Below the pieces are notes generated by a model. It was given only the letters and a program-made list of their open reading frames with translations, was not told where the DNA came from and did not search any database. Below, piece after piece: positions 25,801 to 40,800 of a stretch of 64,000 nt of DNA; the first letter of the stretch is position 1, and each line of letters starts with the position of its first letter. Source of the stretch: Elysia crispata (lineage: Eukaryota; Mollusca; Gastropoda; Plakobranchidae); NCBI GenBank assembly GCA_033675545.1, contig JAWDGP010000891.1, positions 75,001 through 139,000 on the forward strand. Direction: 5' to 3'. A program made the position numbers and the translations under genes.

Positions 25801-28800
25801 TTAGGTCTCCATTGTTCCATATATCAGACAGTCTGGAAAACTCAACATTGCAAGTATTTGGAAGAAAGTTCATTTGTTTTCTTCAAGAAAAATTTAATGA
25901 TAGGAAAAGTGATGGCCCAGAGGAAAACCAGTGGTACCCTGCTTCGTTCTCCATCTACTTAAAACTTGAAAAATTATATTATTATTTTTGTGGAGTTGTT
26001 GTCGCTTTTGCATTAGTTGCCCATTAACCTGCTTATTGATACAAAAACGTTTTTATCATAATTATTTTAATAAATTATCTTCCATGATAAAAGCCTTATA
26101 CTTGGCATCTTTTAAGCAAAATTTAATCACATTTTATCCCAAAACAAGGTCTATTTTGTGTTTTGATTGCTTGTATCTCAGTAATTCAAAAGGATTTTTA
26201 AGAAATCTCTGAAGTTATTTGCTGGGAAATCAAGATATTATTGAAAATTTCAAGGGGCCCCGCAAATCTCACAATCCAACAGAAAAAAAAGGTCATTTGT
26301 GATGAAGTTACCCAAAGTATTTTGGATAGTTTGCAAATGACACTTAGGTGTGTGCAATTGTAGATATTCTCTCTGGCAAACCAAAAATTAGATTTCAGAT
26401 AACCTCTTTTGACAAGTATTTTCTATAATCAGGAAGAAAATAGAAGAAGGCAAATCATTCCTTCAAAACGAGACAATGCTAACATTCATTACTGGTGCTC
26501 TCTAACAGCCTGTCACATGATAGAGAAAGTATCACCTGTTGCATGGCTTTATATATCTCACAAATTGAAAATCTCAAAACAGAACAAATTAAATCCCTTA
26601 CAGCAGAGTGGTAGCTCCCCATCCCACAGCCTTGGCAGCTGACAGTAGACCCTCTGTCCATCTGTGATTCTTCTTGTAGAAGTCTGCCACTGATGTTGTT
26701 CCCTATAAAAAAAAAAAGCCAAGTTATGAGGTTATCTCATCTGCATAAGATACATGTCTCACAGCTGCTCTATAAGAATTTGGTTAAAGAACTTTGCAAA
26801 GGAGAAAACTGATGTGACTATAAAATTACTTACTATTAAAGCTGTTGTCACAGAGTCCAAGTGGTTGAGCAGACCCAACAAAGTCAGTTTCAAAACCTGA
26901 AACTTTTTTGTAAAATACTGAGGAATTAATATTTGGCTCATTTGGACTGAAAAGAATCAATAGTTCTATACTTCTACTCTGCCTACTTGTAGACCATTTC
27001 TGCACCCATAAAATTCAACACTATCACCCAGATTTTGTATTACACCATAACTTACCCTGCCAGAGACAACAATTTCTCTCTGTAAGTCTCGAGATTTCTC
27101 CACCAACACTTTTATAGCCTGAAAGAACAAAGCAATTTAACATAACAAGAATCTGAGAGAACAAAACAATAAGATGACGCGAAAAAACCATTAAGATGAA
27201 GAAAGAATGCAATATTAATGATAAAGTTGAGATCTTGTTATTGACTGTAAAGAGGATATGTGGTTCTATATTAATTAACTTGTTTTACTGTGAATATTTA
27301 ATAAGAGCAGAGCTAAGCCCCTCTTTGAATTTCAACTCTTTCAAGACATGACAAGACATGCAGATTTCATTTTGTCTTAAAATCAAGTAACAGACTTAAA
27401 GCAATTAGTTAAGATAAATTGATCACTTCACTGATTTATCAGATTGGGTTATTTTAAAAACTGTAAGACCAGAAACTTTCATAAAGATATAGCAATTATT
27501 TATGAATTAAGCAGAATATATTTTCCTTAAAGATATTAAAAAAATATACAATTTTCGAAAGCAAAGTGCATGGTCTAGACCTCTATTCTTATGATATTTT
27601 GTTAAACCAAGCTAATACACAATAGCCTAGTGGCTCAGTCAGAGAAGTTTGTTAATTGTGAAGAGAAACTTAGCAATGTGCCATATATAAACCACATGTT
27701 ACCTTCATAAGTTCTGTGCATGACCCCAGAATGTTTTCATTGACCTCCAAGTTTACTCCAGAGTTGTCTTCCCTAGTCTTGTGCAGCATATCCTGATCAC
27801 AGTGTTAAAGGAGGGATGTAAAAAACAAAACTAACAACACATCTGTTGGAGATTTTTCTAAATAACAGCAATTTCAGAAGTATTTAATACAGAACAGCAG
27901 TAATAGACCATCAGACATTGAGCACCTATATGTTGATAAATTAGCTAAACTGGTTCATTCCTGTAGAAGAAGTGCATTGCAGTTCATGGCTGTATGCTAT
28001 CCAGATTTTTTTGTAAAAATTCTCTCTGGCAACATCAAGCAGAAAAAACAGGACATGGTAAGTATACCATTGCATATGACATCTCCATCCTTTACTTATT
28101 TCAAATAAAAATCAGTTTTCACATTAATCCTGACTTCAAGTATGAAAACTATCAAACCTGGATTTTAGCTGCAGCTGCTTCTATGGCCTGAGTCATTCCA
28201 GCCATCTCATTTTCTAACATGTCCCCAATTTCCTCAGCTTTAACATCTTCCATTTTGGGCAGGAGCCCATCACCGAGCTTCATCAAGCACTGGATGCTGG
28301 ACTCAACCTGTTCCCTGTCTGATGTGCTGTTCTTACCTGCAGAAAATACAGAAGTGGAGAAGCAACTGGGTGGCCTCAGCAGCATGCTGGACAGTCACGG
28401 TGAATCTAGATTCCTTTTTTTTTAACACAAATCTCAAAATGAAAACTTAAGTATAATTTCAGGAATATGGGAATTCAAAGACTGTTTAGGGAAAAGGAAA
28501 AAAATATGAGTCATAGAGGGATTTACAAACCCAGAAAAAATTGTAATTCAACATCTAACTATTTCTTATCATAAATATCCCATTAGAATAGACACTACAA
28601 TTTTGAAGAGCTGAGTAGGTGGGAAACCTTTTTCTTCAAAACTTCAACACATGTATTTAATTCTAGTTTTTCTCTTCTTACCATTTTTAAGATTTTCAAG
28701 CCATGTTATTCCAGCCTTTCCTGCTGATCTGCATTCATTGGTCAAGTCTGAGAAACATAGTTTGAACATAATCAAATACACTTCTAGGGAAACAAATTTA

Positions 28801-31800
28801 TTTCTTTTTTTTTTTCAATTTTCATTCAATATTCCAATTTTAAATCTCCTTCTCAACAGCATAACATTGTAAAGGAGCTCTTTTGTTTCATTTATTGATG
28901 TCACACATAATCTCTTTTTATTTCAAAACCAGAAAGTTTTAAGTTCTAATGAAGTGAAACAAATATGTCAAGGAACACTTCTGCAATGCATTTTTGAGCT
29001 GAAAATCATCAGTTTTTCAATACTCATTACATATATTCTAATCTGGAACATTTTTTTTATAAGTTTGTAAAAATAAGAAAAACACTATGAAATGCCCTCT
29101 AATCACAAAGACAGCATATTCAAAAGCTTTAAAGGTAAACTAAGTAATGGTTTACAAAAATAATAAGTAACACAATGTTAGGAAAGTTTCTTGTGTGCCT
29201 ATGACTCACCTTCTCCAGGTTCTATCTGAGCAGCGTGTGATGTAGCAAATCCCTGAACTATACACTCTGACAAGTGATAGCTGAACCCAGTCGTTATGCT
29301 TACAGCTGTTTCCATAGCTGGTGCAGTTTACACACAAGGAAAGACAAAGGAAATTAGTTTTTACATATGCCTGCCTTTACTTTAGCAAGAGAAATATTTT
29401 TTACAGAGGATTATATATAAATATATAATATATGAAAAAAATATATATGTATACTGACATGTTTGTTTTTGAACAAAAAAAATAAAGCTTTACTTTAGAA
29501 ATTAAAAATCAGAATACAATTTGCAAATTTGGCATATGAAATACACTTGCAGACATTAGGTTTTAAAATAGAAAAAAAAAATGCCCACATGACTAAATGA
29601 AATTGAAGTAATCTAAAAAGACTTTAACTTATTTCACACAAAAATGGACTCATAATAACTTACAGAAAAATAACATTTAAGACAAACTCACACTGTATAT
29701 CAGATCTGATATCTTCAAGTGCCTGGCCTTTGTTAAGATATTCCAGGACTGTGTTGGCCCTCAACAGTAAGTAGTCTGAAACCAAAATGATTCAAAATTT
29801 TTTTTTAACCCTCCTAAATTTCTTCGCTGACTATCGACTAGTGAGAGAAACATGCTGTTTTGCATCTAACATTACATTACATTTCAGAGTAAATTCATCA
29901 TTACCCATGTTCTATGTCACATGTGGTGTCCATAGCTCTCTCTGCACATTTGTTGATGGAGCAGCCCATGGAAAATTGGAGAGTGCAAAAACAGTCTGAT
30001 ATCATCAGATGATACTAGCAAAGATAGGAAGTTTTAATCTGCACTTTTGATACACATTGCAGAGCTCTTAGGAGTCATATCCAATCTATCTTTAATACGA
30101 TGTACTGTCCTCCGCTAGAAATCATTCATTTTCAGTCTGCATAGACTTTTCTTCTAGAGTACTAGAGTGGACCTCAATTGGTCAGTATTCTCTTTTTTTC
30201 AGATGAGTTCCTTACATGTCTGTGATAGACTACTTGATTTACTGGGTGTAATAACGTTGATATGTGTGTAACCTGTAAAGATCTGAATTTTAGGCGTTTA
30301 GATAAATTTTTTTCTCATTTTCTGGCCTATAACAGAATAAAAAAAATAATTAAAGTACTATATAAAATCAAGTATCACTTAAAATGACAGCACAAAAAAA
30401 AAATTTCATTACTGAAACGCTAAAAAATGCAAATTCAGATGCAAAATAACAAATTTTGGGCAGGGTATGTTATGCAAATATGAATCATATCACTAACATT
30501 ATACTAGACTGTTCAGCAATTTATACGATAATTTTGATTATATAAGAACTGCAAAAGATGATGACCATGAGAGGCTGGTGAATGAGGAAGTTGCGGTATA
30601 ACAAAACCTTTGAGACCTATAACTGTTGAATTGGCTTATGATAGAAGTGATTAATCAACCAATCAAAACAGGCCGCTCACCGGCAGAACAGGTGCTGGCA
30701 GAATGAGCTGGATTGTCTCCCTGCTCCACTGCATCCTGAATCATCTTGATGGATTCATCTATGGTTCCATCTGGAGGGAGACAAAGGTTAAAAGAGTCGA
30801 CTAATTATAATCATGGTTTTTTCAGTGAAAAAGGAATAGCTTCTCCTTACTATTGTTTACTATTGCTTTTAAGTGATGATATATGAATCGTAGTGTGTTG
30901 TAACATTTTTATACTTAATAATGTTTTTTTATTCATATGAAGCTTAAAATATAGGTGATACTATCAATGTATATGGAATAATTTCTTCTATTGTGTACTA
31001 TTGCTTTCAAGTAATGAGATATTAACTGTAATATACTGTAGTATATTTGTATAAGAGCTATGGTGTACATAAAAGACAAACTTACCAAGCAAATCTTAGT
31101 GTTAAATGATAACTATGTATATGAAATTTCTATTTTCAGTCATCAGGAACTTGGATTATTTCTGTTTCCAAAGGTTTTAAATACCATGTTCTAAGAGGCT
31201 TTGGAAATAGCTCAAGAAACTTTCAAATCAACTCCTCCCATAATCAATTTAAGTGAGTACTCTTAAGTCATAAATTGCTGCTCACTGTTCACTACTAGTC
31301 TAAGAAAGACCACAACACTGAAACAATGGAGTTCAAATTAAAAAGACAGAAAGTTGAACTTTAAAACTTACTTAGCAAACGTTTTATCCAGGTGTTCATT
31401 TGGTCCTGAAGTCCTGCCTTCTCTACCTCCAGCTGGCTACATTGCTGACTCAGTGAGGAGATCTTCTGAGTCAGGTCTGCTTCAAGACAATCTTTGCGAA
31501 CCTCTGTTTCTGCTAGTTTTTCTCTTAACTCTGCCAGTTGGGCCTCTGAGAGGAAAACAAAATTTGTTGGAAAGAAAAAACCTTTATTGTAGTCACACAT
31601 TTTTCAAAGAATATCCTTCAAGACAAAATAAGGAAGTTTAGGAGAATATAAATAGACATCATTTAAGTAACACAAAGTTCACAATAGAATGAGTGTTCCA
31701 CAGAGCCTGTTGCTGAACCCTCAAACATGCAGCTAATTGGCTGAACCAGCAGTTTACCCTCTAATTTTTTTCTCATGATTCCAGGTTTTAAGTTCCTGAC

Positions 31801-34800
31801 TTCCTGCCCATCAAAAAATAAAAATAAAAATGCCTTCCTCTAGTAATCCTTTGCTCACCCAGTCTAGCCTCTGAGTTGGTCCTCTCTGCCAATGATTGAT
31901 CAAGCTCCCTCTGAAGATTGTCTTTGGCCTCGGTCAGCTCTGCTTCCTTCTCAGCTGCCATGTCCCTCGCCTCCCGCAGATGGCTGGACATATCTGTCAA
32001 CTCGCTGGTCTTAGCCGCCAGGTCTGTTTCTAGCTGAGTCTGACTCTCTTCAAGCCCTTGTAGGCGGCTCTCCAAGTCCTGATGTTATACACAAGTTTCA
32101 GAAAAACATTTCATGGATAGACCATCATGAGATGGTTTTAATTTTCTAACTTACTGAGCTTTGATTAGCTTTACAGTGTACTTAAATAATCAAAAATTGC
32201 AGCAGCTCAACATTTCACTTACTTCCATGTTTCTTCTTTGTTATATGATACCTTTAAAAAATTTTGAAATAGTGAAAAAAATTTAAAGACATAAATAATA
32301 GAAGAGGTAATTAAGAAATTTAAACATAGAATATCCCACAATCAACAAATATGGACTGCAGGGTAAATTCAAGGTGTGGTGCCTGCACTTCATATCCATA
32401 CCTAAGCTTTCTGCTCCAGCCATTCCTCAATAGAAACTAAAATTATAAAATTCACAAGAAAATCACAAGGGCTTCTGCTGCACCTTGATGAAATCTCGCA
32501 AAGCAAAGGTAAAATCCCATTGAAATCTATGTTAGGAGTATAAGTAAGGCAAAACCAGATTGCCACAAAACTGGAAGACTTGAATGACCCCAGACTGACT
32601 GCAAAGGCTTGAGGTCATCCACAACAAAGTAGTGTTCAAAGGCAGAATGCAAAGAGAAATGGAACATAAATATTGATTAGATGTGACATAACTGCACTAC
32701 AGAGATCCTTCAGATGTAATGATATCTAGCATGTGGAAGTTTTAAGGATCAGCTTTCTCGTCTGGGCAGTGGATAAACTACTATTCTTCAATGCAATTCA
32801 TGTCCATTATGCCAAGGCATGCAGTATTACAGAGAATGTACTGAACTCTTTTAAAAAAATAACCCTCTAGAAAGCGAGATACATCTGAAGGCACAATTGA
32901 GTACTTCAAGAACTTGTTTTGCTCATAAATTTAGCAGGAGAACATACGAATGAGCCTGAGACAAAATAATTGAAATTCACCACAGGTGAAGGCAGCAAGT
33001 CATGGCACTAGTAAATTCGGTCTGAGTAAAAACTGATGGTTGGTAAGATTTTCTGCAATGAGCTGATAACTCAAAGGCAATCAGGAAAAGAAAACTTGGA
33101 CCACATACTGGGATCTTATTAGCTTCTTCACATCAAATTATCTTGGTTGAACTGATGGTTCCATTTATAAGCAGAATGGATGACGCTCAGTAACAAAAAA
33201 GACAAATTCAGCAAGTTGATCAAAGATCTAAAGGAATCTAGCTTCCATGTCAAGATGGTGCCAGCTGAGATTGGTGCCACAGAAGAAACAGGTCTTCTCA
33301 ATTACATGGAGTTAGAGAATAGTAAAAAAAAGTTTTATAAAAATTCAGGCGTAGCCCTAGTCACAAGTAAGTTGTGTAAAACTTAACTTAATTTTCTCTA
33401 CCTCTCCCAACATAATTAGGCTCTGCATGCTAGACATATCATAGGACATGGCTTTACAAGTAGGCATGGCTGAAAAAAGGTAGTACTTTTGACAGGATTC
33501 AAAGAAGCCACTAATTATCTTATTTTTAAAAAATAGATAAAATAACAACACAGGAAAATAGAGGGAGAAAACACGCGTGCGTCTCAGGATTGCTAAGATC
33601 AGCTAAAATTGTCTTTAGTTCAACTCCTTGCCCAGCTTTGTCAAACAACAGAACATAGCCAGAGTAACTCCTGCACTCATATTACCATTATCTTTTCTGA
33701 ACACTACCATCCTGATTGTTTCTTACCTGAGACTTTTGCCAGCCTTCATAAAAGTAGTCAAGTCCCGACACCTGAGAGAGGGCAGGGATTGTTAAAAAAA
33801 AGAAATAGGTTTGAAATTTAACTGAAAACAGAATACAGAGCCACGGATGCAACCAAAACATGCCAGTGCCAAAACATGACAAGTTCAATATGAGAAAGAA
33901 CCTGAAGGTTCTAAATAGCTGACAGTAGATGATGCAACTAGTTAGACGCCTAGATGGGACACAGGCATATCATGATACAACACAAATGGTCAGAGTTGTT
34001 GAGAGGAAACATTGAGACATTGAAATCATATTGCTTCTGAACATTGGGCAGCAAATTTTGAAAAGACATAACATGAGAGATCAAAGCGGGAGGAGGACAA
34101 AATTCATAGAAGTCCACATCAGAGTGACCCTGGACATGCAGCCATGGCAAACAGATTAAAAAAAAAAGTAAACAAGATACACAACAGCCCGAAGAGAGGC
34201 AGTTGTTTGGACGGACTAGTTTCCTTGATACTTTTGCGTTTGTTTGTTTACTTGTTTTTATTTTTGCCTTTTTGTTTATTCGTAGGAAAAAAAAAAAGGG
34301 GGGGGGGGGGAGGAGGGGGGGTTAGTTTAAAATATTAAATAATGTAATTTGAAATAAACTAAATTTTTATCAGATTATACACCATTCTATTTTAACAATA
34401 ACGATTCTCATAAAGCAGGATCTACAGAGAACGCCAATCATTGGCTGACTCTAAAGGGAATCACAATCATTGACTGGCTCGACAGAGAACCACAATCATT
34501 GATTGGCTCTACAGGGAATCACAATCATTGACTGGCTCTACACGGAACCACAATCATTGACTGGCTCTACAGGGAACCACAATCATTGACTGGCGCTTAA
34601 GGGATCCACAATCGTTGACTGACTCTAAAGGGAACCACTATCATTGACTGGCTCTAAAGGGAACCACAATCATTGACTGGCTCTACAGGGAACCACAATC
34701 ATTGACTGGCTCTACAGGGAACCACAATCATTGACTGGCTCTACAGAGAACCATAATCATTGACTTGTTCTTCAGGGAACCCCAACCATTGACTGGCTCT

Positions 34801-37800
34801 ATAGGGAACCACAACCATTGACTGGCTCTAAAGGGAACCACAACCATTGACTGACTCTAATTTCTAAAGGGAACCACAATCATTGACTGGCTCTACAAGG
34901 AACCACAATCATTGACTGATTTAAAGTGAACCACAACCATTGGCTGGCTCTAAAGGGAACCACAATCATTGACTAGCTCTACATGGAACCACAATCATTG
35001 ACAGGCTCTTAAAGGATCCACAACCATTGACTGACTCTACAGAAAACCACAACCATTGACTGATTTAAAGCAAACCACAACCATTGACTGGCTCTAAAGG
35101 GAGCCACAATCATTGTCTGGCTCTACATGGAACCACAATCATTGACTGGCTCTTAAAGGATCCACAATCATTGACTGGCTCTACAGGGATCCACAATCGT
35201 TGACTGGCTCTAAAGGGAACCACTATCATTGACTGGCTCTAAAGGGAACCACAATCATTGACTGGCTCTACAGGGAACCACAATCATTGACTGGCTCTCC
35301 AGGGAACTACAACCATTGACCGGCTCTACAGGGAACCACAATCATTGACTGGCTCTAAAGCGAAAAACAATCATTGACTGACTCTAAAGGGAAGCACTAT
35401 AATTTACTGGCTCTAAAGGGAACCACAATCATTGACTAGCTCTATAGGAAACCATAATCATTGATTGACTCTAAAGGGAACTACAATCATTGAAACGCTA
35501 ACCTCCTTCTGTTTTTCCAGTTTTGAGTTGAAGCTGCTGACTTCCGCCAGCTGCTGGGAAACATCGTCTGCTGATTTCTGTAGGTTGTCCTGCACCATCT
35601 TTTTCTCCTCCACCATGCGATTCACCTCCAGCTGACTCTCCTGTCAGTCACATGCACAGTACCACATGCAAAGGGAGGTGGGGAGGGACACAGGGAGTGG
35701 AGGGAGTAGTGGGGGTAGGTGGAAGGAGGAAGACAGGGAAAGGGGATGCATATCTCAGTGAAGTTTTCACAACATGCCCATTTGTTTTACATTTAAATGG
35801 TAGTAGAGAAAAAAAAAAACAACAGCTCATAGACTTGTGTTTAATCTGTTAAAAAAAAAACCAACATTCAATAAGAAGACAAAAGAAATAACATTCTTGT
35901 GCAAGAATGCCTTAATGAAATAATGCATTGATGTGGCATGTTTCACAATGTCTTTGGTATGTACAAAAAAATGCAAAAATTGACGAAGAAAACAATAAAA
36001 AAAGCATTACAGCATAGTTACAGGTTTGGAAAGAAAGAAGACAGAGCATTTGCCTTCAAAGCTTTAAATGGAAATTCAGTTTACTAATTAAATATTTTGC
36101 CATCCTTTGTTCTTTTTTTTTGAGTATTTTTTTTTTTTGTTTAATTTGTTCTTCTTCACTCTTATTAGTCATCTAAAGAGTGAAAAAAATAACTTTCTAC
36201 TATAAAGACATTTAAAACTAGGATAAATTATGGTATCAAAATTAAAACAAAGCATTTAATGGACACATGATTTCCTGTCTAAGAAGAAACAGAGGGCCAT
36301 TAATTTTAAGTCTGACGAATGGCTAAAGTGAGGAGAATAATTATTATGTGCCAAGTATTTTCCTTAACAGCAGATCATGAGGCTAATATTCATATTCTCC
36401 AAGCACAAAAAACGTTTCTACATATCATTGACTCATAGAAATGTTATCACATTCAGAAATCCAGTGATGTTCAACTAAATGTGCATCTAGGAAAATATAT
36501 GAGTAACATGAATGAATTCAAATAAACCCTGTAAGAGCTCTCAGTCAAGCACACATATCCCTCTAAACATCCAAATTGTTCCATTTCGTGAAGAATAAAA
36601 AAGTTAACACAAACAGCTTTGAAATAAATGATTTAAAAATTAAAAAGAAAAGGACTACACAATACAAGTTTTGCTACCCTGACTGTATACGTGAAAAAGA
36701 ATTAACAACAATCTTCAGAAAAGAAAATCTCTCAGTAAATGACATAAAATTTGATCCTATCTCTATAACTTGTCTGAAGTAAGCTGCCATTAAACTGAAC
36801 TTCATAAATTAAAAGCAACATTTGTATTTTGAATCTTGTAGCTTGTTTTGTTTTGTTACACTGAAATACCCAACCAACCATACCTGGTAGCTTTAACCCT
36901 ATTACTGCCATACATTAACTTTCAAATTGTCAGGGGGGGGGGGGGGGTTGGGATTTTTAGGTATGTTGTTACTGAAGAATATACTGATATAATTTGAATC
37001 ACAAACCCGTACAAACCTAACATTTCCTGAAAGGTAATTGAAAAAGCTACATTGTGAGTGGGGTGGACATTTTTTTCGTAAATTTCGTGCTGTCATGTGA
37101 CCAGAATATTCAAGATGGCCGACATTGTCAATGATAAAATAATTTTGAGGTACCCCCTACCTCAGTGATATGGTAAGATATACACTTTCTGGGGTGTGCA
37201 CTGCATTCTGCTAATTCCCATCTTTCTAAATATGTTTAGGTTGTAAGGGTTTATGATTGAAATAAAGTGTCAGATATCAATTGATGTGTACTCATACGAA
37301 AAACGAAAAAACAGAAAAATAGACAAAATAAGAGATCACTTTGGTTCTTTTTTCTATTGCTTTTAATCAATTCTACAAGTAAAAAGGCTTTTTTTTTAGC
37401 ATAAAAATAGATCGATATGAAGGAGTAACTTACATGTAGCCATTGGTTGTCCATGGTTCTCTTTGTGCCTCGTCGATGTATGTACCCTCGGTGTGTGAAT
37501 TGCTTTTCGCACTTCTCATGTACCCCCACTTGGCAGATCGGGCACCAGTGACGAGTATGCCTTCTCCTTGCTGGCGTGCTGCAAACATAGCAGTTTGATT
37601 CCTTTTTGTCAGAAAGAAGCTCAAGGCGATGAGTCGTTGAGGGGCCGCTTGGTTCGGTGGGGTCGGTGGCGGAGCAGGTCGTTGAGGTTGGGGATCCAAC
37701 GAGCACAAGTCATGAATAACAGGCTGAACAAAAGACTGTCTGGAACGTTTGTTAATGGTGTTGTTCAGTTTGTATAGCTTAAAGCATTGAGCAATGCTAT

Positions 37801-40800
37801 GTCTAGCAAATTGGCAAAAATCGTCACCCAGTAGCGATGGGTTGCTCGTTCAGAGGCGAAATGGTAGACCTTTTTGTCAGCCAGGTTGACTCCGCCCATG
37901 TACTTGGCTTTTTTTTTCTTCTTCCCGCGAACTTCTTTGGTCTCGTTGATAGCAGAGTCGCCTGTGCTGATCAGCAGAACTGGCTTCTTCTGCGATTTTT
38001 TCTCCCGAAATGCCACCAGTAGGAGAGGGCCTTTCCGTTTGTAAAGGGTTTCCCCACGTCTAGACAGGTGTTGAGTTCCTTCGGCATGCCCTTTTCGTTA
38101 GGCATTACGGTCCCAGTGAGCAAGGTTTTCTTGCCATAAAGTTCCATAGCCAGTGCAGGTCTGGTGTACAAGTGGTCTGTGTACAGGTGGTAACCCTTAT
38201 TGAGAAGATTTGCCGCCTGCAAGAGTTCGACAACGACAGCATGGGCCTGACCTTGTCGGCAGCGTTGGTCAAATCCTTCCCAGCATAAAGGGCGACTATA
38301 TACAATATCCATTCACATCACACAGTTCAAACTTTTTTATCCCGAACCGTGCATGGCGTTTGTTCTTCAGGTACTGGACATATACAGTTTTATTCTTCAT
38401 TCCTATCAAGCTCTATTCAATTGAAACGTTGGAGGAAGGCACATAGTGTCGTTTGAACTCTGCATTCATGTGGTCCAAAAAGAGTCGTACTTTGGCCCAT
38501 GGATCAAACCCTGGTTGGCCACGTTGGATTTCTCTCCTCTTATTGTTTAGATGCAGCATCCGACGGGTGAGGGCAAAATGGCAGTAAGACATATTTTTGC
38601 TGAAGAACGGGGTGTGATGGATTGCATCAGTGCTCCAGTAGTTGCTTAGCGTTTTCTTACCCATAGCGAAAATCAGGCCAAGATAGCAACGCATTTCTAA
38701 AACAGTTATTGGTTTCCATTTGTGATAACGTGAGCTGGAAAAACGATCCATGTGTTGCTGCATAGAATCAGTAGACAAAAGTTGCGTAGCATATTGATTT
38801 GTCTGTCTGACGATTTCAGTCAAAAAGGTTGGCGTCAAAAAAAGGTTGAAAAAAAAGGTGGTTCTGTAGACTCTATTGAGGTCTGGGGTCTGAGCTCTGT
38901 CCTTACAGTAAAGTCAATCGGTAGATCTACACTTTCTGGAGGTTCAACTCCAGTCCAAACATCAGTAGGCCTAATAGTGTTGACATTCACTTCACCATCC
39001 CTATAAGATTCTGAATCTGGATCAGCACTACAGCCGGGTCTAGGTTCACAATTGTTTCTAGATCTAACTGACGTACTTGGCCTCGATTGAGGTATCTGAA
39101 GAATCAGATAAATCTGAATCATTTTCTGCATCTGAAACATCTAGATCACCTTCTGATTCACTTTGATCATCTGGATTGAAGCTCTCAAATAGATTTCTCC
39201 TAGCTGACGCCATTTTGACTAAACGTTGGTTTGACGAAATCAAAACAACTGAGATAGGAAGTGAAACTTACTAATTATTTTCAACATTTCCAGTAAAGAA
39301 GAGTTCTAGAGTAACCTGAACTCCTTCTTTCGAAGTTACTTTCCTTTCTAGGCATTGCCAGGTGTTTACACACCCATTTTGAGCTGATTTATTGACTGCC
39401 GATTATATCGGCACTAACGTTCTGATCACAATTAAGTGCCGATTTAATCGGCCTTTGACAGTAATAGGGTTAAGAAAGGGCTTGATGGAATGTCGATAGT
39501 AAAATGTCTTGATGGATTGTCGATAATATTATGTCTTGCATCCAGTCCAAATGAATTGGATGGAAATTTCTATTTTTAAAAGTGTTGATATGCGCTTTTC
39601 TGAGCTATCAGAGCATGAATTTTTTTAACAGGTCTGAAGAAACTCACTACAATCCTTTGAATTTACAACTCTAGTACAAAAAGAAAGAATTATTTGCTGG
39701 ATTTACACAATTTTATAAGTCAAGTTTGTCACATTTACTCCATTGGTGGACTCGATTCAATTTTTTTCCAGTTAAGGACTTGGAATCTTCATAAAATCAA
39801 GCAATTTCACACAACATGAAACCCCTTTTTATAAAAAAAAAGCATCAATATACACGATGACATATTGTGCTTCATAAGTGAAAGCATATTATCTCTTAAA
39901 TTAAACATCCTACTTTGTAATTTTTATTATCATCCAACTTTAAAAAATTTAGTGAAAGAAAGGGATCAATGGTTTAAAAGAATTTTGTCATTGAAGAAAG
40001 TAAAGATAATGCAGGTGTGGATTGCAAGATGGTCTTAAATACATGTACAACTTGACTAACCTTAAGGACTTGATCTTTTTCTTCTAAAGTTTTCTTCAAC
40101 GCTGACAGCTGTTTAGAGTTTGTATCATGCTGGGGAAGAAAGAGGGTAATCACAAAGCATATGAGAAGAAAAGAGTAGCTATTTTGAAAACAGTAGTAGC
40201 TACAGTAGAGGTCTTGGCTTTGTCTCTTTGTTCATCTCCTGCCCCCCTCTAATTTTATGAAATTGTGAGCTGACATATTTAGCTTACTTGTTTTCGCAAT
40301 ATAAGAATTACATTGATCTTAACCAGGACAAATATCAAATTATTATAAACCCCAAAAAATATAATGCTTTCACTTTTTATTTTCTACATCAATTAAAGTG
40401 TGCCTTCTAACTGAGAGAACCAACAAGTAAAAAACTAGCAGTTTATTTGTCCCTTCAGTTCAAATGTGGAATTGGGCTTAAAGATTTAAGTGGATAAATG
40501 CTGTAAAGGCAAAAAAAAATTTAATTAAAAAGGAAGGTTGAAAAGAGGTTGGAAATATCATGTGGCACATACATTCCTCAGCAACACTACATGCTCATCT
40601 CGCAATTTGCTATAGATGTCCTTCATCTTCTGAAATTTTTCCTGGCTTGCCTTTGCTTGTTCTGTGAATTGAAAAATAAAATCAAGGCTCTGCTGCCATT
40701 CTTTTTAATGACTACAAGAATAAGCTGAGCTCTCAACTGCCATTGTGTCTTTTTGAGAATGCATAAGATTTATTGAATTCAATTAAAAAGTAAGAAGAAA

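Larger units (their letters stand above)
36897..39469 (-). mobile_element. piggyBac DNA transposon in HIP1 intron
   Basis: TTAA target duplications (36893-36896 and 39470-39473) bracket exact inverted ends CCCTATTACTG, extending to about 14 bp with one mismatch. Length is 2573 bp. Minus-strand frames encode a piggyBac-family transposase. Palindromic GCCGAT..ATCGGC words lie beside the right end. A 15-17 base poly-G run lies near the left end at about 36932. Confidence 0.95.
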
